Both the position numbers and the translations under genes were made by a program. A stretch of DNA of 64,000 nt from Actinopolyspora lacussalsi subsp. righensis (GTDB lineage Bacteria; Actinomycetota; Actinomycetes; Mycobacteriales; Pseudonocardiaceae): assembly GCF_900116555.1 (NCBI RefSeq), contig NZ_FPAT01000005.1, positions 310,001 through 374,000 of the forward strand, in the 5' to 3' direction. The stretch's first letter is position 1. Each line of letters opens with the position of its first letter. The notes beneath the pieces were generated by a model. It saw only the letters and a list, made by a program, of their open reading frames with translations. It was not told the DNA's origin and ran no database searches. This document shows positions 20,194 through 30,709 of the stretch, one piece after another.

Positions 20194-20688
20194 TCAGTCC
20201 TGTCGGCCACCGGAGTCCTGCTCGTCCTCCCGCGTCGCGGCAGCCGCGCCCGCGTCGTCGACGGTCTCCGCTTCGGACGAGCGGTAAGGATCCACGTCAC
20301 CTGCCGGGCTGGCGGCAGAGGCCAGTCGTGCCACCTCGGCATCGGCCTCCTTGGCCTGCGCGAGGACTTCGTCCAACCTACGCGCGTCACCGGGGATCGA
20401 ATCGGCGACGAAAGTCAGCGTCGGTGTGAACCGGACCCCGGTCTGCTGCCCGACCCGGGAACGCAGCACGCCGGTGGCGCTGTGCAACGCCGCCGCGGTG
20501 GCACTCTCGTCGGTGTCGTCTCCGAAAACCGTGTAGTAAACAGTCGCGTCCCGCAGATCGGCGGTGAGTCGCGCGTCGGTGATGGTCACCATGGCCAGCC
20601 TCGGGTCCTTGACCTCGTGCTCCAGCCCGGAAGCCACGATCTGCGCGATACGTTTGGCCAGTCTGCGGGCGCGCGCCGAATCAGCCAC
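20194..20688 (-). CDS. rbfA: 30S ribosome-binding factor A
   Basis: RbfA helps mature the 16S rRNA 5' end and the 30S subunit. The 164 residues start [20 protein letters not shown], followed by [20 protein letters not shown] and [10 protein letters not shown], the KH-like RbfA core with the A-x-G kink region in the middle. The C-terminal 30 residues are acidic and low in complexity. The GTG start has AGGAGG upstream. It follows the DUF503 gene and infB on the same strand, the usual infB-rbfA context. Confidence 0.94.
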   Translation of the reverse strand: MADSARARRLAKRIAQIVASGLEHEVKDPRLAMVTITDARLTADLRDATVYYTVFGDDTDESATAAALHSATGVLRSRVGQQTGVRFTPTLTFVADSIPGDARRLDEVLAQAKEADAEVARLASAASPAGDVDPYRSSEAETVDDAGAAAATREDEQDSGGRQD

Positions 20689-20837
20689 GGCGCACCTCCT
20701 CTGTCGGTCGATCCCCCACGGGACGACCCCATAGTCACGTTCGTCCGACGACTCGCGAGGACACTCACCGTGTCCCCCGAGGGGAACCCGTCACCCCTGA
20801 CGGGTAGCAGAGCACATGTCGGCTCGCGGGAACAAAC

Positions 20838-21131
20838 TCAATCCTGCGGGCCGAGCATGCGCTGCCGAGTCGAAAGCAGTTCCAGCTCGGGATGTCCCGC
20901 GACCGCGCGCTCGCACGCTTCCAGAACCTCGCGAACCTGCCCCGCCTCTCCGGAGACGGCTGAGACCCCTATGACCGCGCGGCGGTAGAGATCGTTGCCA
21001 CCCACCTCGGCGACCGCGACGTCGAAGCGCCGCCGCAGTTCCGAGACCAGCGGTCGGACCACCGCACGTTTCTGCTTCAACGACTGAACATCACCGAGCA
21101 GCACATCCAGTTCGAGCGCACCTACGTACAT
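20838..21131 (-). CDS. DUF503 (YlxP-like) protein
   Basis: This is a 97-residue protein. It begins MYVGALELDVLLGDVQSLKQ, with the KQKR segment next, and contains ELRRRFDVAVAEVGGNDLYR, which is the DUF503 pattern with the conserved S-L-K-x-K-R element. Members are small ferredoxin-like-fold proteins encoded between infB and rbfA in many Gram-positives, and may bind RNA or ribosomes. I chose the ATG at 21129-21131; the longer frame overlaps the infB terminator and infB itself. The function is unproven. Confidence 0.85.
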   Translation of the reverse strand: MYVGALELDVLLGDVQSLKQKRAVVRPLVSELRRRFDVAVAEVGGNDLYRRAVIGVSAVSGEAGQVREVLEACERAVAGHPELELLSTRQRMLGPQD

Positions 21132-21164
21132 CGGCTTTCCACACCGGCACGAGCCCCACGGCAC

Positions 21165-21192
21165 GGTGGGGACCGAAAGCTCGGTCCCCACC
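21165..21192 (-). terminator. Hairpin terminator of infB
   Basis: A perfect 12-bp stem (21165-21176 with 21181-21192) with a 4-nt loop begins 14 nt after the infB stop codon. It separates infB from the DUF503-rbfA pair. Confidence 0.7.
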
Positions 21193-21205
21193 CGCCGACG
21201 AGGTC

Positions 21206-24200
21206 TCAGATGCGCGGTTTCTCCTGCATCTCGTAGGCCTCGATGATGTCGCTCTCCTTGATGTCCGAGTACGACCCCAGGGTCATACCGCACTCGAAGC
21301 CCTCGCGGACCTCGGTGGAGTCGTCCTTGAACCGTTTGAGCGAGCTGATCGTGAGGTTCTCCGCCACGACCACGCTGTCCCGCAACAACCGGGCCTTGGA
21401 GTTACGCCGCACGATGCCGTTGAGCACCATGGAACCGGCGATGGTGCCGACCTTGGAGGACTTGAACACCTCGCGCACCTCGGCCCTGCCGAGCTGCACC
21501 TCTTCGTACTCGGGCTTGAGCATGCCCTTGAGGGCCTGCTCGATGTCCTCGATGGCGCGGTAGATGACCGAGTAGTACCGGATCTCCACACCCTCGCGGT
21601 TGGCGACCTCGGCCGCCTTGCCCTCCGCTCGGACGTTGAACCCGAGAACGATGGTGTTCTCCGCCGTCGCGAGGTTGATGTCGCTCTCGTTGATGCCACC
21701 GACGCCGCGGTGAATCACCCGCAGCTCGACCTCGTCACCGACCTCGATCTTGTTCAGGGATTCCTCCAGCGCCTCGACAGTACCGGAGTTGTCACCCTTG
21801 ATGATCAGGTTGAGCTGGTTGGTCTCCTGCAGGACCTTGTCCAGGTCCTCGAGGCTCACGCGCTTGCGCTTGGCGGCGTTCTGCGCCTCGCGGATCCTGG
21901 CGGCACGGCGATCCGCGATCTGCCTCGCCACCCGGTCCTCGTTGACCATGAGGAAGGTGTCACCGGCACCGGGAACCGAGGTGAACCCTACGACCTGGAC
22001 CGGTTGCGACGGCTTGGCCTCGGTGACGTCCTGATCGTGCTCGTTGATCATCCGACGTACCCGACCGTGCGCCCCGCCGGCCACGATCGAATCCCCGATC
22101 CGCAGCGTGCCGCGCTGCACCAGCACGGACGCCACCGGGCCACGACCGCGGTCGAGATGCGCCTCGATCGCCACGCCCTGGGCCTGCATGTTCGGATTGG
22201 CTCGCAGGTCGAGGGTGGCGTCCGCCGTGAGCAGGATCGACTCGAGCAGTCCCTCGATGTTCTGCCCCTGCTTGGCGGAGATCTCCACGAACATGGTCTC
22301 GCCGCCGTACTCCTCGGCGACCAGGCTGTACTCGGTGAGCTGCTGCTTGATGCGGTCCGGATCGGCACCCGGAACATCGACCTTGTTGATCGCCACCACG
22401 ATCGGCACGCTCGCCGCCTGGGCGTGGTTGATCGCCTCGACGGTCTGCGGCATCACGCCGTCGTCGGCCGCCACGACCAGCACGGCGATGTCGGTGGACT
22501 TCGCACCCCGGGCACGCATGGCGGTGAACGCCTCGTGACCGGGAGTGTCGATGAAGGTGACCGGACGGTCCTGGCCCGCCAGCTCGGTCTGCACCTGATA
22601 GGCACCGATGTGCTGGGTGATTCCGCCTGCCTCGCCCTCCTGGACGTTCGACTTGCGGATGGTGTCCAGCAACCTCGTCTTACCGTGATCGACGTGTCCC
22701 ATGACGGTCACGACCGGCGGACGCGACACCAGCTCGTCGCTGCTGCTGCCGGGGTCACCGAAACTGAGATCGAAGGATTCGAGCAGCTCCCGGTCCTCGT
22801 CCTCGGGGCTGACCATCTCGATCTTGTAGTTCATCTCCTGGCCGAGCAGTTCGAGCACCTCGTCGGAGACGGACTGCGTGGCGGTGACCATCTCGCCGAG
22901 ATGGAACATCGCCTGCACCAGCGAAGCCGGGTTGGCGTTGATCTTCTCGGCGAAGTCGGTCAACGAGGCGCCCCGGCGCAGCCGCAGCGGCTCGCCGTTA
23001 CCCCGCGGCAGCCGCACCCCGCCGACCGAGGGCGCCTGCATGTTGTCCATGTACTCCTGGCGCTTCTGGCGCTTGGACTTGCGCCCGCGACGGGACGGAC
23101 CGCCCGGCTTGCCGAAGGCACCGGCCGTGCCACCACGGCCGCCTCCCGGACCGCCACCGGGCCGTCCCCGGAAGCCACCGCCGCTGCCGCTACGGCCACC
23201 GCCGGGACCGCCGCCGGGACCGCCACCGCTCGGCGGACCACCACGGCCACCACCGGGGCCACTGGGAGCACCACCGGCCGGAGCGTTGCCACCACGGCCG
23301 CGACCACGGCCACCACCGGGGCCACCACGACCGCCGCCACCGGAACCACTTCCGGCGCCACCACCGGGTTTGGGTGCCCGGGAGGGCATCATGCCCGGAT
23401 TCGGACGCGGCGGCATCATGCCGGGATTCGGCTTGGCAGCACCTTCACTGCGCTGGTCGCTCTTGGCCGCGGGGGTCTGCTGCTGGCCCTGTCCCGAGCC
23501 CTGCTGCTGACCGCCCTGCTTGTCCGGGCGCTGACCGCCGCCCTGCTTGTCGGGACGCTGGCCGCCGCCCTGCTTGTCCGGGCGCTGACCGCCCTGGCCC
23601 TGACCGCCTCGGCCGGACTGACGCTGGCCGCCGGAGCCGCCCTGGCCACCCTGCTTTCCGCCGGAGCCGCCGCGTTGTCCCGGGGAACCGCTGCCGACAC
23701 CGAACGGGTTGTTGCCGACCCGCGGCGAGCGCGGCCCCGGCTTCGGAGCCTGCGGCTTGGGCGGCACTACGCTGCCGTCGCTGCTTTCACCGCCGGCCTG
23801 CTGCTGTTGTTGTTTGTCCGAAGGACGCGGACCGGGCTTGGGTACATTGCGCGGTCCGGGCTTGGGGGCCTGACGTTCGCTCTTCGCCGACCCGTCCTGG
23901 CCGGAACCGGCCTGGGCCCGCTTGTTCGACTTGTCAGCCGGAGCCTGCTGCGCCCCGTTCCCCTGGCCGCTCGAGTCGGCGCCCTTGGCCTGCTCCTCGC
24001 TGGAACCGGTCTCGTCCCGGAACTCGGCAGCGGGCGGCCGCGAGCGTTGCGAGTCGGCACCCTCGCCGGACCGCTCCGAGTCGGCCTCGGCCGCGGGCTT
24101 CGCCTCCGGAGGCCCCGGTTTCGGGCCTGGCTTGGGCCTCGGGCCGGGCTTGGGAATTCGCGAGTCCGTCTTGTCGGAACCGGAGCGCGACGTGCTCTGT

Positions 24201-24466
24201 TCGGACTGGGTCTGGGCCTTGGTGTCCTGCCCGTTCGTCTTGTTCTCCGACTTCGACTGCGTAGCGGTACTACCGTTGTCCGCTGCGGCCGCGGTGGACT
24301 TGTCCGCCTTGGTGAACGCGTCGCGCAACCTGCGTGCCACAGGTGCTTCCACCGTCGACGACGCGGACTTCACATACTCGCCCTGGTCGGCGAGTTTGTT
24401 GAGTACGTCCTTGCTTGTAACGCCGAGCTCCTTGGCGAGCTCGTGCACGCGGGCCTTACCTGCCAC
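21206..24466 (-). CDS. infB: Translation initiation factor IF-2
   Basis: IF-2 is a GTPase that brings initiator tRNA to the 30S subunit. The start is a GTG at 24464-24466 with AGGAG upstream, giving 1086 residues. Residues 1-50 form the IF2_N domain ([20 protein letters not shown]). About 50-455 is a low-complexity region rich in Gly, Pro, Gln, Arg and Lys. The GTPase domain shows GHVDHGKT near 588, DTPGHEAF and NKVD, followed by domains II, III and IV. The linker is much longer than in E. coli but normal for actinobacteria. It is clustered with ylxR, nusA and rimP upstream. Confidence 0.96.
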   Translation of the reverse strand: MAGKARVHELAKELGVTSKDVLNKLADQGEYVKSASSTVEAPVARRLRDAFTKADKSTAAAADNGSTATQSKSENKTNGQDTKAQTQSEQSTSRSGSDKTDSRIPKPGPRPKPGPKPGPPEAKPAAEADSERSGEGADSQRSRPPAAEFRDETGSSEEQAKGADSSGQGNGAQQAPADKSNKRAQAGSGQDGSAKSERQAPKPGPRNVPKPGPRPSDKQQQQQAGGESSDGSVVPPKPQAPKPGPRSPRVGNNPFGVGSGSPGQRGGSGGKQGGQGGSGGQRQSGRGGQGQGGQRPDKQGGGQRPDKQGGGQRPDKQGGQQQGSGQGQQQTPAAKSDQRSEGAAKPNPGMMPPRPNPGMMPSRAPKPGGGAGSGSGGGGRGGPGGGRGRGRGGNAPAGGAPSGPGGGRGGPPSGGGPGGGPGGGRSGSGGGFRGRPGGGPGGGRGGTAGAFGKPGGPSRRGRKSKRQKRQEYMDNMQAPSVGGVRLPRGNGEPLRLRRGASLTDFAEKINANPASLVQAMFHLGEMVTATQSVSDEVLELLGQEMNYKIEMVSPEDEDRELLESFDLSFGDPGSSSDELVSRPPVVTVMGHVDHGKTRLLDTIRKSNVQEGEAGGITQHIGAYQVQTELAGQDRPVTFIDTPGHEAFTAMRARGAKSTDIAVLVVAADDGVMPQTVEAINHAQAASVPIVVAINKVDVPGADPDRIKQQLTEYSLVAEEYGGETMFVEISAKQGQNIEGLLESILLTADATLDLRANPNMQAQGVAIEAHLDRGRGPVASVLVQRGTLRIGDSIVAGGAHGRVRRMINEHDQDVTEAKPSQPVQVVGFTSVPGAGDTFLMVNEDRVARQIADRRAARIREAQNAAKRKRVSLEDLDKVLQETNQLNLIIKGDNSGTVEALEESLNKIEVGDEVELRVIHRGVGGINESDINLATAENTIVLGFNVRAEGKAAEVANREGVEIRYYSVIYRAIEDIEQALKGMLKPEYEEVQLGRAEVREVFKSSKVGTIAGSMVLNGIVRRNSKARLLRDSVVVAENLTISSLKRFKDDSTEVREGFECGMTLGSYSDIKESDIIEAYEMQEKPRI
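23510..23587 (-). repeat. Tandem 27-bp repeats inside infB
   Basis: Three units of 24, 27 and 27 bp (23510-23533, 23534-23560, 23561-23587) encode Q-R-P-D-K-Q-G-G-G type repeats in the disordered IF-2 linker. They are in frame, so copy-number change would alter only linker length. Confidence 0.85.
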
Positions 24467-24546
24467 TGCTCTCCTCATCTGGTGAGGTCGGGCGGCAGAC
24501 CCGCTCGACCTCGTCCTACTGCCGGTGCGCGTTCATGGCTTCAGCT

Positions 24547-24936
24547 TCACGGCTGATTCATGACGGGTCGACCTGCTTCCTTTAACTGCCTGGTACGGGA
24601 AAAACCCGTGTTGGCTTGCTCGTGAGCAACCTGCTCCACATAGGCCTGCACTGTTGTGCTGTCGAGTTGTCCTCGCACGCGCAACGCGCGTGGAAAGGCC
24701 CGACGCCGTTCGGCCGAACGTAGACACGCGGGATCGGGGTGCAACCACGCACCCCGTCCCGAAATCCTGCGCTCGGGATCGGGGACGGCCTCACGGCCGC
24801 CCTCGGCCACCACTCGCAGCAGATCGGAAGCCCACGTTCGGGTGCGACAACCGATACACGTTCGGATCGGTTCGTGAGTTCCCCCACGGTTACCGGTCGA
24901 TCGTGTACGAATTCTCGCCCCCTCGCGCTGAGCCAC
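24547..24936 (-). CDS. ylxR: YlxR-family RNA-binding protein
   Basis: YlxR (RnpM-like) proteins are small basic proteins between nusA and infB; B. subtilis RnpM modulates RNase P. The family motif is clear: [20 protein letters not shown], followed by [20 protein letters not shown] near the C-terminal half. The start is uncertain. I use the GTG at 24934-24936 (129 residues), just after the nusA stop, though no Shine-Dalgarno is obvious; an ATG at 24988-24990 would overlap nusA. The C-terminal 45 residues beyond the family core are extra. It lies between nusA and infB on the same strand. Confidence 0.85.
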   Translation of the reverse strand: MAQREGARIRTRSTGNRGGTHEPIRTCIGCRTRTWASDLLRVVAEGGREAVPDPERRISGRGAWLHPDPACLRSAERRRAFPRALRVRGQLDSTTVQAYVEQVAHEQANTGFSRTRQLKEAGRPVMNQP

Positions 24937-24958
24937 CTGTGATTCTAACCCGTAGTTC

Positions 24959-26038
24959 TCACTCCGCCGAACCCACGGTCGGCAGATCATTCACCTGGGA
25001 GACGAACCCCTCCACACCCGGGGGTTCGGCATCCGGATGCCCCGCGGTCGTGGCGGGCGAACTCGGATCGGCATCACTGCGAATGTCGATGCGCCATCCC
25101 GTCAGCCGAGCCGCCAACCTGGCGTTCTGGCCCTCCTTGCCGATCGCCAACGACAGCTGGAAATCCGGCACGATTACCCGCGCCGTCTTCGCTCGTTCGT
25201 CGACGACCTCCACCGAGACTACCTTAGCCGGCGAAAGCGAGTTACCCACGAAAGTCGCCGGGTCATCGGAGTAGTCGATGATGTCGATCTTCTCCTGGCC
25301 GAGCTCGTTCATCACGTTGCGCACCCGGGCGCCCATCGGACCGATGCAGGCTCCCTTGGCGTTGACCCCCTCGACCGTCGACCGCACGGCGATCTTGGAG
25401 CGATGCCCGGCCTCCCTGGCCACCGAGGGGATCTCCACGGTCCCGTCGGCGATCTCGGGGACCTCCAGGGCGAACAGCCTGCGGACCAGGTTCGGGTGGG
25501 TGCGCGAGAGAGTGATCTGCGTACCGTGCACCGTGCGTGAAACGCCGACCACGTAGGACTTGATCCGGCTGCCGTGCTCGTAGCGTTCCCCCGGAACCTG
25601 CTCCGCCGCCGGGATGACGCCCTCGCTGTCACCGACCTCCACCACGATCATGCCGCGGGAGTTGGCCCTGGCGTCGCGCTGGATGACTCCGCCCAGGACC
25701 TCGCCCTCCTTGGTGGAGAACTCACCGTAGGTCTTCTCGTGCTCGGCGTCCCGCAGCCGTTGCACGATCACCTGGCGCGCCGTGGTGGCAGCGATCCTGC
25801 CGAACCCCTCCGGCGTGTCGTCCCATTCCTCGGCGACCTCTCCCTCGGGCGTGAGACTGTGAGCAATCACACGCACCACGCCGGTCTTGCGGTCCACCTC
25901 GACCCTGGCGTGCGGTTGGTGCCCCTCGGTGTGGCGATAGGCCGTCAGCAGGGCCGACTCGATGGCCTGAAGGACCGTCTCGAATGGGATGTCCTTGTCG
26001 CGTTCGATCGCCCGCAGCGCGGCGATGTCGACGTTCAC
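24959..26038 (-). CDS. nusA: Transcription termination/antitermination factor NusA
   Basis: NusA binds RNA polymerase and nascent RNA and governs pausing, termination and antitermination. The 359 residues have the N-terminal polymerase-binding domain, an S1 domain and two KH domains with [20 protein letters not shown], and [20 protein letters not shown]. There are no acidic repeats at the C-terminus, as usual for actinobacteria; the last 30 residues are acidic and unstructured. The GTG start overlaps the rimP stop by 4 nt (GTGA), so the two are translationally coupled. Confidence 0.96.
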   Translation of the reverse strand: MNVDIAALRAIERDKDIPFETVLQAIESALLTAYRHTEGHQPHARVEVDRKTGVVRVIAHSLTPEGEVAEEWDDTPEGFGRIAATTARQVIVQRLRDAEHEKTYGEFSTKEGEVLGGVIQRDARANSRGMIVVEVGDSEGVIPAAEQVPGERYEHGSRIKSYVVGVSRTVHGTQITLSRTHPNLVRRLFALEVPEIADGTVEIPSVAREAGHRSKIAVRSTVEGVNAKGACIGPMGARVRNVMNELGQEKIDIIDYSDDPATFVGNSLSPAKVVSVEVVDERAKTARVIVPDFQLSLAIGKEGQNARLAARLTGWRIDIRSDADPSSPATTAGHPDAEPPGVEGFVSQVNDLPTVGSAE

Positions 26039-26592
26039 CTCGACTCCTCCGTGTCATTTCCGTCGCCGCCGTCGTCCGCGGCAACGTCCGCGGCCCGATC
26101 GAGCTTGACCAATTCCTCCGCCGGTGGCTGCTGGAACTCAACCTCGACCACCGCGCGCTCGATGTCACCGTAAATCAACCGACGAACACGACCACCGGCC
26201 AGAACCAGCACACCGTTCTCGGCCGCGGGGCCGACCCTACCGAGCAGCTCCTCACCGCCGACCGTTCTGATCCTGGCAAGCCTGTTGCGGGCACGATGCC
26301 AGTGCCGCTGTTTGGTCAGTGGACGATCGACACCGGGTGAGGTGACCTCGAGGTTGTAGGGCCCCGCGAGCACGTGTTCGTGCTCGTCGAGAACCTTGGA
26401 GAGGGCTCTGCTGACATCGGCGATGTCATCGAGCGCCACCCCATCGTCGGCATCTATGATCACCTTGACCAGCCGCCGGCGACCGGCTTGCTGCACGTCG
26501 AGTTCCTCGAGGTCGTATCCCACCTCCGCTACGGCCTGCGAAACGGTGGGCGTCAGGCGCGCGACTATCTCGTCCCGCGGCGGGCTGGACAC
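26035..26592 (-). CDS. rimP: Ribosome maturation factor RimP
   Basis: RimP supports late 30S assembly. The 185 residues include [20 protein letters not shown] near the start and [20 protein letters not shown], then [20 protein letters not shown], the conserved RimP core. An acidic tail ([13 protein letters not shown]) follows. I start at GTG 26590-26592 with GGAG 7 nt upstream; the longer open frame adds 17 unrelated residues. It is the first gene of the rimP-nusA-ylxR-infB run, so the promoter should lie in the 249-nt gap before the divergent lipoprotein gene. Confidence 0.94.
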   Translation of the reverse strand: MSSPPRDEIVARLTPTVSQAVAEVGYDLEELDVQQAGRRRLVKVIIDADDGVALDDIADVSRALSKVLDEHEHVLAGPYNLEVTSPGVDRPLTKQRHWHRARNRLARIRTVGGEELLGRVGPAAENGVLVLAGGRVRRLIYGDIERAVVEVEFQQPPAEELVKLDRAADVAADDGGDGNDTEESR

Positions 26593-26841
26593 GTTTGCAC
26601 TCCAAAAAGTTCGCGGCGGCTGAAATTGTCCGGTGCAAGGCAACGCCGGGTGATTTTCCTACGAACCGACGTCACCCGCTTCGCGGGGCGGCGAAGCCCC
26701 ACGGTCGTGACGCACCGACGGTGACCGTGGTATTCCAGGGTATCGCGTCCAACCGCTGGCGAGCGCGGCGTACGGCGAACCGATAACGACACGATCACGG
26801 GACCACGGGCGATCGATCACCGCCACCGGCTGGCAATATAT

Positions 26842-27351
26842 GTGACCGTGGATTTTCCTCCCCGCATCGGTCGCGACACCCCCGCCGGAAACGTGGACCG
26901 ACGCACTCTGCTGCGCCTTTCGGCACTGGCCACGTTGTCACCGGTGTTGCTGAGCTGTTCCGGTGCCGCGGAACCGGACCCTGATCCGCTGGTCGAGCTC
27001 GCCGAGACGGCACGGGCCGACGCGGAGCTGGCACGAGCCACGGCCGAGAGCCACCCCGAGCTCGCGGAGAGCGCGCGGGTCGTCGCGAACGCACGCGACG
27101 AACACGCAGCGGAACTGAGACGCGAGATCGATCGCCTGACGGGCGGTGGCTCCACGAGGACGAGCACTGCCCCCACCGAGCGGCAGGGCACCGCGGCGGG
27201 GTCCGAGCAGGCCGCGGAACGCCTGCGGGCCGCGTTGCACGAGGCACAGCGGCAGGCGGCCCGGACCGTTCCCGAACTGTCCGGCTACCGGGCGGGGCTC
27301 GCGGGGTCCGTCTCGGCCGGATGCGCGGGTCTGCGGGAGCTCGTGGCATGA
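26842..27351 (+). CDS. Putative Tat-type lipoprotein
   Basis: This protein has 169 residues. The N-terminus has a twin-arginine motif (DRRTLLRL at about 19-26), a hydrophobic stretch and a lipobox with Cys near 39 (VLLSC), so it is probably exported by Tat and lipid-anchored. The rest is Ala/Glu/Arg-rich and helical, perhaps coiled coil (about 55-110), with little else to identify. The start is a GTG; a second GTG two codons on is equally possible. Its stop overlaps the start of the DUF4439 gene (ATGA). No known function; the synteny with a DUF4439 gene beside nusA suggests a conserved envelope pair. Confidence 0.7.
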   Translation: MTVDFPPRIGRDTPAGNVDRRTLLRLSALATLSPVLLSCSGAAEPDPDPLVELAETARADAELARATAESHPELAESARVVANARDEHAAELRREIDRLTGGGSTRTSTAPTERQGTAAGSEQAAERLRAALHEAQRQAARTVPELSGYRAGLAGSVSAGCAGLRELVA

Positions 27352-27800
27352 GTTCGACGGAGCTCTCCGGAACGAGCGAACAGGCAGCGCGGAAAGCGCT
27401 GGAGGCGGAGCACGCGGCGGTGTGGCTCTACGGGCTGGCGACGGCCTTCACTGAGGATTCGAAGGTGAGATCGGGGATCGACGAGGCCGCGGCGACACAC
27501 CGCGAGAATCGCGATCGCACCCGAGGGTTGCTGCGCGCCGCGGGTGTCGCGCCGCCCTCGGCCGAACCTGCGTACCGTCCGCCGAAGACCGTCACGGACC
27601 AGAACTCGGCGCTGCGCGCGCTGCTCGCGGCCGAGCAGGACTGTTCCGTCGGCTGGCTGGCGGTGCTGGAACGCTCGGAGACCCGGCAGCTGAGCGAGCT
27701 GGCGCTGACCTGCCTGACCGATGCCGCGACCCGGGCGACGCGGTGGCGGTCGCGGTTGGGGATCGAACCGAGCGCTCTCGCGTTTCCCGGACGGGAATAG
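27348..27800 (+). CDS. DUF4439 ferritin-like protein
   Basis: This 150-residue, all-helical protein matches the DUF4439 ferritin-like family. The segments EAEHAAVWLYGLATAFTEDS near residue 20 and AATHRENRDRTRGLLRAAG near 50 carry Glu/His residues at helix positions used for metals in ferritin-like folds. LLAAEQDCSVGWLAVLERSE follows near 95. It has no signal peptide. The ATG overlaps the upstream lipoprotein stop (ATGA), so it is coupled to that gene. Metal binding and role are inferences; no member is well studied. Confidence 0.75.
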   Translation: MSSTELSGTSEQAARKALEAEHAAVWLYGLATAFTEDSKVRSGIDEAAATHRENRDRTRGLLRAAGVAPPSAEPAYRPPKTVTDQNSALRALLAAEQDCSVGWLAVLERSETRQLSELALTCLTDAATRATRWRSRLGIEPSALAFPGRE

Positions 27801-27980
27801 CCGAACGGAGCGGGCGCTCGGGATCCTCCGGACCAGCTCCGGAGGCAACGGTCCTCCGGCGAACCGAACGCGGGCCCGTGGCACGCACTCGGTGTCACAC
27901 CCGCCCCGGAAACCACCCGCGAAACCGGCACCGCTCCCCGACCCCGTGTCCTTCTGCCCCGCGACTGGGCGACGAACTGG

Positions 27981-29012
27981 TCAACCGGGGTTTTTGTCCT
28001 GGTAGCCGCCGAGTTTCAGGGCTTCGGTGGTGACGCTTTTGAGCCTGCCGTCGTCACTGTCACTGCGCCCGAAATAGGACGACTCGCCGATGACGACCAG
28101 ACGCTGCCGCTGCAGCGAGTCGTACCCGTAGTCGTGTGACAGGCTCGGGTACTTCTCCGGCATGTCGCGCCCCGCCGTGACGAGGTCCTCGATGTTGCCG
28201 GTGGCGTTGCGGGTCGCCATCCGCTCCAGCCGCTCGGCGCTCTCGGCATCGGGCATGCGCACGGTGACCACCGAGGTCAGCACCCGCTCTCCGTTGTCCA
28301 GCTGTGTGGTGTACAGCGCACGGGTGAGGTGCTCGCAGGGGTTGTCGGCGAAGAAGTCCGCGATCTTGCCCGTCGAATGCTCCGCACAGTTGTCGGGCTC
28401 GTCGTTGAGTTGACGTTCGAAGTCGTAGGCGGTCTGCGGTTTCCCCGCGTCCTGGGTGGAGTCCTCGGAGGTGCCGGGGGGCGCGCTCGGTTTGATCATC
28501 ACCCACAGCAGCCCGGACACCACCGAAACCGCGCAGAGCAGCAGCGCACGTTTGGCCCACCCCAGCGGAGTGATCCCGCCACCGCCACCTCCGGAACCGG
28601 ATGAACCGCCTCCGACAGCGCTGTTCGGCACGTCCGCGCCGAAGGCGGCGTACCCGGGATTTCCCCGTGACGGATCGGACGGTGGGGAAACCTGACCGGG
28701 TCCCGGTATCGGCCCGGACGGCCCCGGGCCCGGAGGCTGGGCCCCCTGGGAGTGCTGCGGGTGCGAAGGCTGGGATCGAGGGTGCTGGGGCTGCCCGTGA
28801 TTGGCCCGCTCAGGTGGGGGAAACGTCGGTCGGGTGCGTTCCTCGCCGGATCCTTCCGAACGATCCTGTCCATGCCACGCCGGCGTTGCTCGTTCGGGTG
28901 ACCCCCCGTGGCCGCCGCGGACAGCATTGAGTGGCGCGGTGTCCCCGCGCTCGAAATTTTGCTGCGACCCCGTCATCTGTTCGGGTGCACCGTGGTGATC
29001 CGACACGGGCAC
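27981..29012 (-). CDS. Membrane protein with Pro-rich N-terminus
   Basis: This protein has 343 residues. Residues 1-145 are Pro/Gly/Gln/His-rich and look disordered and cytoplasmic. One membrane helix lies at about 150-175 (AKRALLLCAVSVVSGLLWVM). The C-terminal part, about 170 residues, is outside the membrane and contains two Cys (DNCAEH, NPCEHL) that may form a disulfide, and a globular domain I do not recognise. The start is uncertain; GTG at 29010-29012 or an ATG 12 codons in. It follows the PLP enzyme gene by 42 nt. The layout resembles that of the 331-residue membrane protein at 30710. Confidence 0.6.
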   Translation of the reverse strand: MPVSDHHGAPEQMTGSQQNFERGDTAPLNAVRGGHGGSPERATPAWHGQDRSEGSGEERTRPTFPPPERANHGQPQHPRSQPSHPQHSQGAQPPGPGPSGPIPGPGQVSPPSDPSRGNPGYAAFGADVPNSAVGGGSSGSGGGGGGITPLGWAKRALLLCAVSVVSGLLWVMIKPSAPPGTSEDSTQDAGKPQTAYDFERQLNDEPDNCAEHSTGKIADFFADNPCEHLTRALYTTQLDNGERVLTSVVTVRMPDAESAERLERMATRNATGNIEDLVTAGRDMPEKYPSLSHDYGYDSLQRQRLVVIGESSYFGRSDSDDGRLKSVTTEALKLGGYQDKNPG

Positions 29013-29054
29013 CTACCGTAGCGGGTAACGATCGGGCAGAGAACAGCACATCAA

Positions 29055-30101
29055 CTACGACGGAAAAGCGGAGTCGGACCGGAGCGCGTCCAGGAGCGCC
29101 CGAACGTCCTCCGCCGTGTTGTAGACGTGGAAAGCCACCCGGATCCTGCCGTCCCGCTCGGCGAACCGAACACCGGCATCACGCAGCCGTGACACGGCTT
29201 CGGGTGCCTCGAAGGAGACTATGGGCGAAGCGGGTTCGGCCAGCCCCAGCTCCGAACACAACGACCCGGCCAGCTCGAGGCAGTGCTCGCGGATCGCGGC
29301 CCTGTCCAGTCCGACCAACCAGCGCAACGAGGCCGCCGCTCCCAGCTGTGCGAACCAGTCCGGCGAGGAGTCCAGCGAACGAGCGTCACTCGCCAGCCGC
29401 AGCGGCAGACCGTAGATGCTCTGCCACGGGTCCTCCCCCGCGTACCAGTTCGCGCCGTGCGGACGTGGCCACGGTGTTCCCGTGCCGACTGCCAGCCAGG
29501 CCGCACCGCGCGGCGCGAGCAGCCATTTGTAACCGCATCCAACGACCCAGTCCGCCCAGTCCAGCTCCAACGGCATCCATCCCGCCGCCTGAGTCACGTC
29601 GAGCAGCACCCGAACACCGTGTCGCTCGGCGAGCGCGCGTAGTCGGTCGGTGTCCATCACCGCGCCGTCGGCGGACTGCACCACGCTGACGGCGACCACG
29701 TCGTGATCCGGCAGGGAGTCGAACAACCAGTCCGGATCGACCTCGGTCACCCGCACGCCACGGTCGTGTTGTACGGCGAACGGAAACACCACGCTCGTGA
29801 ACTCCCGCCGGACCACCAGCACGCTGCTGTTGTCGGGCAGCCCCGCCGCCACCGAGCCGACCAGTTGCCCCACCGAACCGCCGGTGGCCACCCGTTCGGA
29901 GGAAACGCCCACCAGTCGAGCGAAGTCCCTACGCGCCGAAGCCACGAATTCGTCGAACTCGGTGGCGGCGAGTCGACCAGCTCGCCACCTGTCGATCACC
30001 GCGGACACGGCGTCGGCCGCGAAAGCGGGCGGAACCCCGATGCTCGCGGTGTTGAGATAACCGGTCGGGACCTCGAAGCTCGCACCGAACGACTCGCGCA
30101 T
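29055..30101 (-). CDS. Class V aminotransferase-fold PLP enzyme
   Basis: This 348-residue protein has the fold of class V aminotransferases (IscS/kynureninase-like). The PLP Lys is in DWVVGCGYKWLLAPRG near 195-210, and a substrate/PLP region is in VLLDVTQAAGWMPLELDWAD (Asp of the PLP ring contact near 180). The start is the ATG at 30099-30101; the open frame runs on upstream antisense to yjbQ and is not coding there. It lies 42 nt upstream of the membrane-protein gene on the same strand. It could be a transaminase, desulfurase or lyase; substrate not evident. Confidence 0.8.
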   Translation of the reverse strand: MRESFGASFEVPTGYLNTASIGVPPAFAADAVSAVIDRWRAGRLAATEFDEFVASARRDFARLVGVSSERVATGGSVGQLVGSVAAGLPDNSSVLVVRREFTSVVFPFAVQHDRGVRVTEVDPDWLFDSLPDHDVVAVSVVQSADGAVMDTDRLRALAERHGVRVLLDVTQAAGWMPLELDWADWVVGCGYKWLLAPRGAAWLAVGTGTPWPRPHGANWYAGEDPWQSIYGLPLRLASDARSLDSSPDWFAQLGAAASLRWLVGLDRAAIREHCLELAGSLCSELGLAEPASPIVSFEAPEAVSRLRDAGVRFAERDGRIRVAFHVYNTAEDVRALLDALRSDSAFPS

Positions 30102-30236
30102 GGCGGAACGATACCGCAACGAGGAGGGGTGATGATCGCATCGAGAACCATCCGGTTTTCCCGCCTCGGTACGACAGCGGGACACCGCCCCGGCGCCATC
30201 CGACCGAATCGCCACGGAGGTCCTAGACTGCCCGGC

Positions 30237-30647
30237 ATGCACAGCGAAGAGGTCGAGATACGCACCGGTGGTCGCGAAGTGGTGCGCGATCTCAACACCG
30301 AGTGCGAGAAGTTCCTGCGCGGAGCCGGAGGGGACGAGGGCCTGCTGCACCTTTGGGTCCCCCACGCCACGGCGGGGATCGCGGTCATCGAAACCGGGGC
30401 CGGCAGCGACGAGGACCTGCTCACCGCGCTGCGCGAACTGCTCCCGGTGGACGACCGTTGGCGACATCGACACGGCTCGTACGGCCACGGACGTGACCAC
30501 GTGCTTCCCGCTTTCGTGGCGCCCTTCGTCTCGGTACCGGTGCTCGGGGGACGCATGGCGCTGGGAACGTGGCAGTCGGTGTGCCTGGTGGACACCAACA
30601 CCGACAACCCGACGCGTCGGGTCCGGATGAGTTTCCTCCGAGGCTGA
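30237..30647 (+). CDS. YjbQ (UPF0047) family protein
   Basis: This 136-residue UPF0047/YjbQ family protein starts with an ATG (MHSEEVEIRTGGREVVRDLN). Family motifs are HATAGIAVIETGAG near 40-53, HGSYGHGRDHVLPAF near 81-95 and GTWQSVCLVD near 112-121. The conserved His form a metal site in YjbQ; some members show weak thiamine phosphate synthase activity. The gene is divergent from the PLP enzyme and 62 nt upstream of a membrane-protein gene. The physiological role is unproven. Confidence 0.88.
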   Translation: MHSEEVEIRTGGREVVRDLNTECEKFLRGAGGDEGLLHLWVPHATAGIAVIETGAGSDEDLLTALRELLPVDDRWRHRHGSYGHGRDHVLPAFVAPFVSVPVLGGRMALGTWQSVCLVDTNTDNPTRRVRMSFLRG

Positions 30648-30709
30648 ACGGAACGGTCCCCTCGGCGGTGGCGGACCGTCCCGGGCCCGCGAACGGTAAT
30701 CTTCCCGGT

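Noticed and set aside
23100-24050. Repetitive DNA that might be taken for a CRISPR or mobile repeat
   Set aside because: The repeats are in frame within the Gly/Pro-rich linker of infB, with codon-level similarity and no spacers.
29703-30236. Upstream extension of the yjbQ reading frame
   Set aside because: It lies antisense to the PLP enzyme gene; family similarity begins only at the ATG at 30237.
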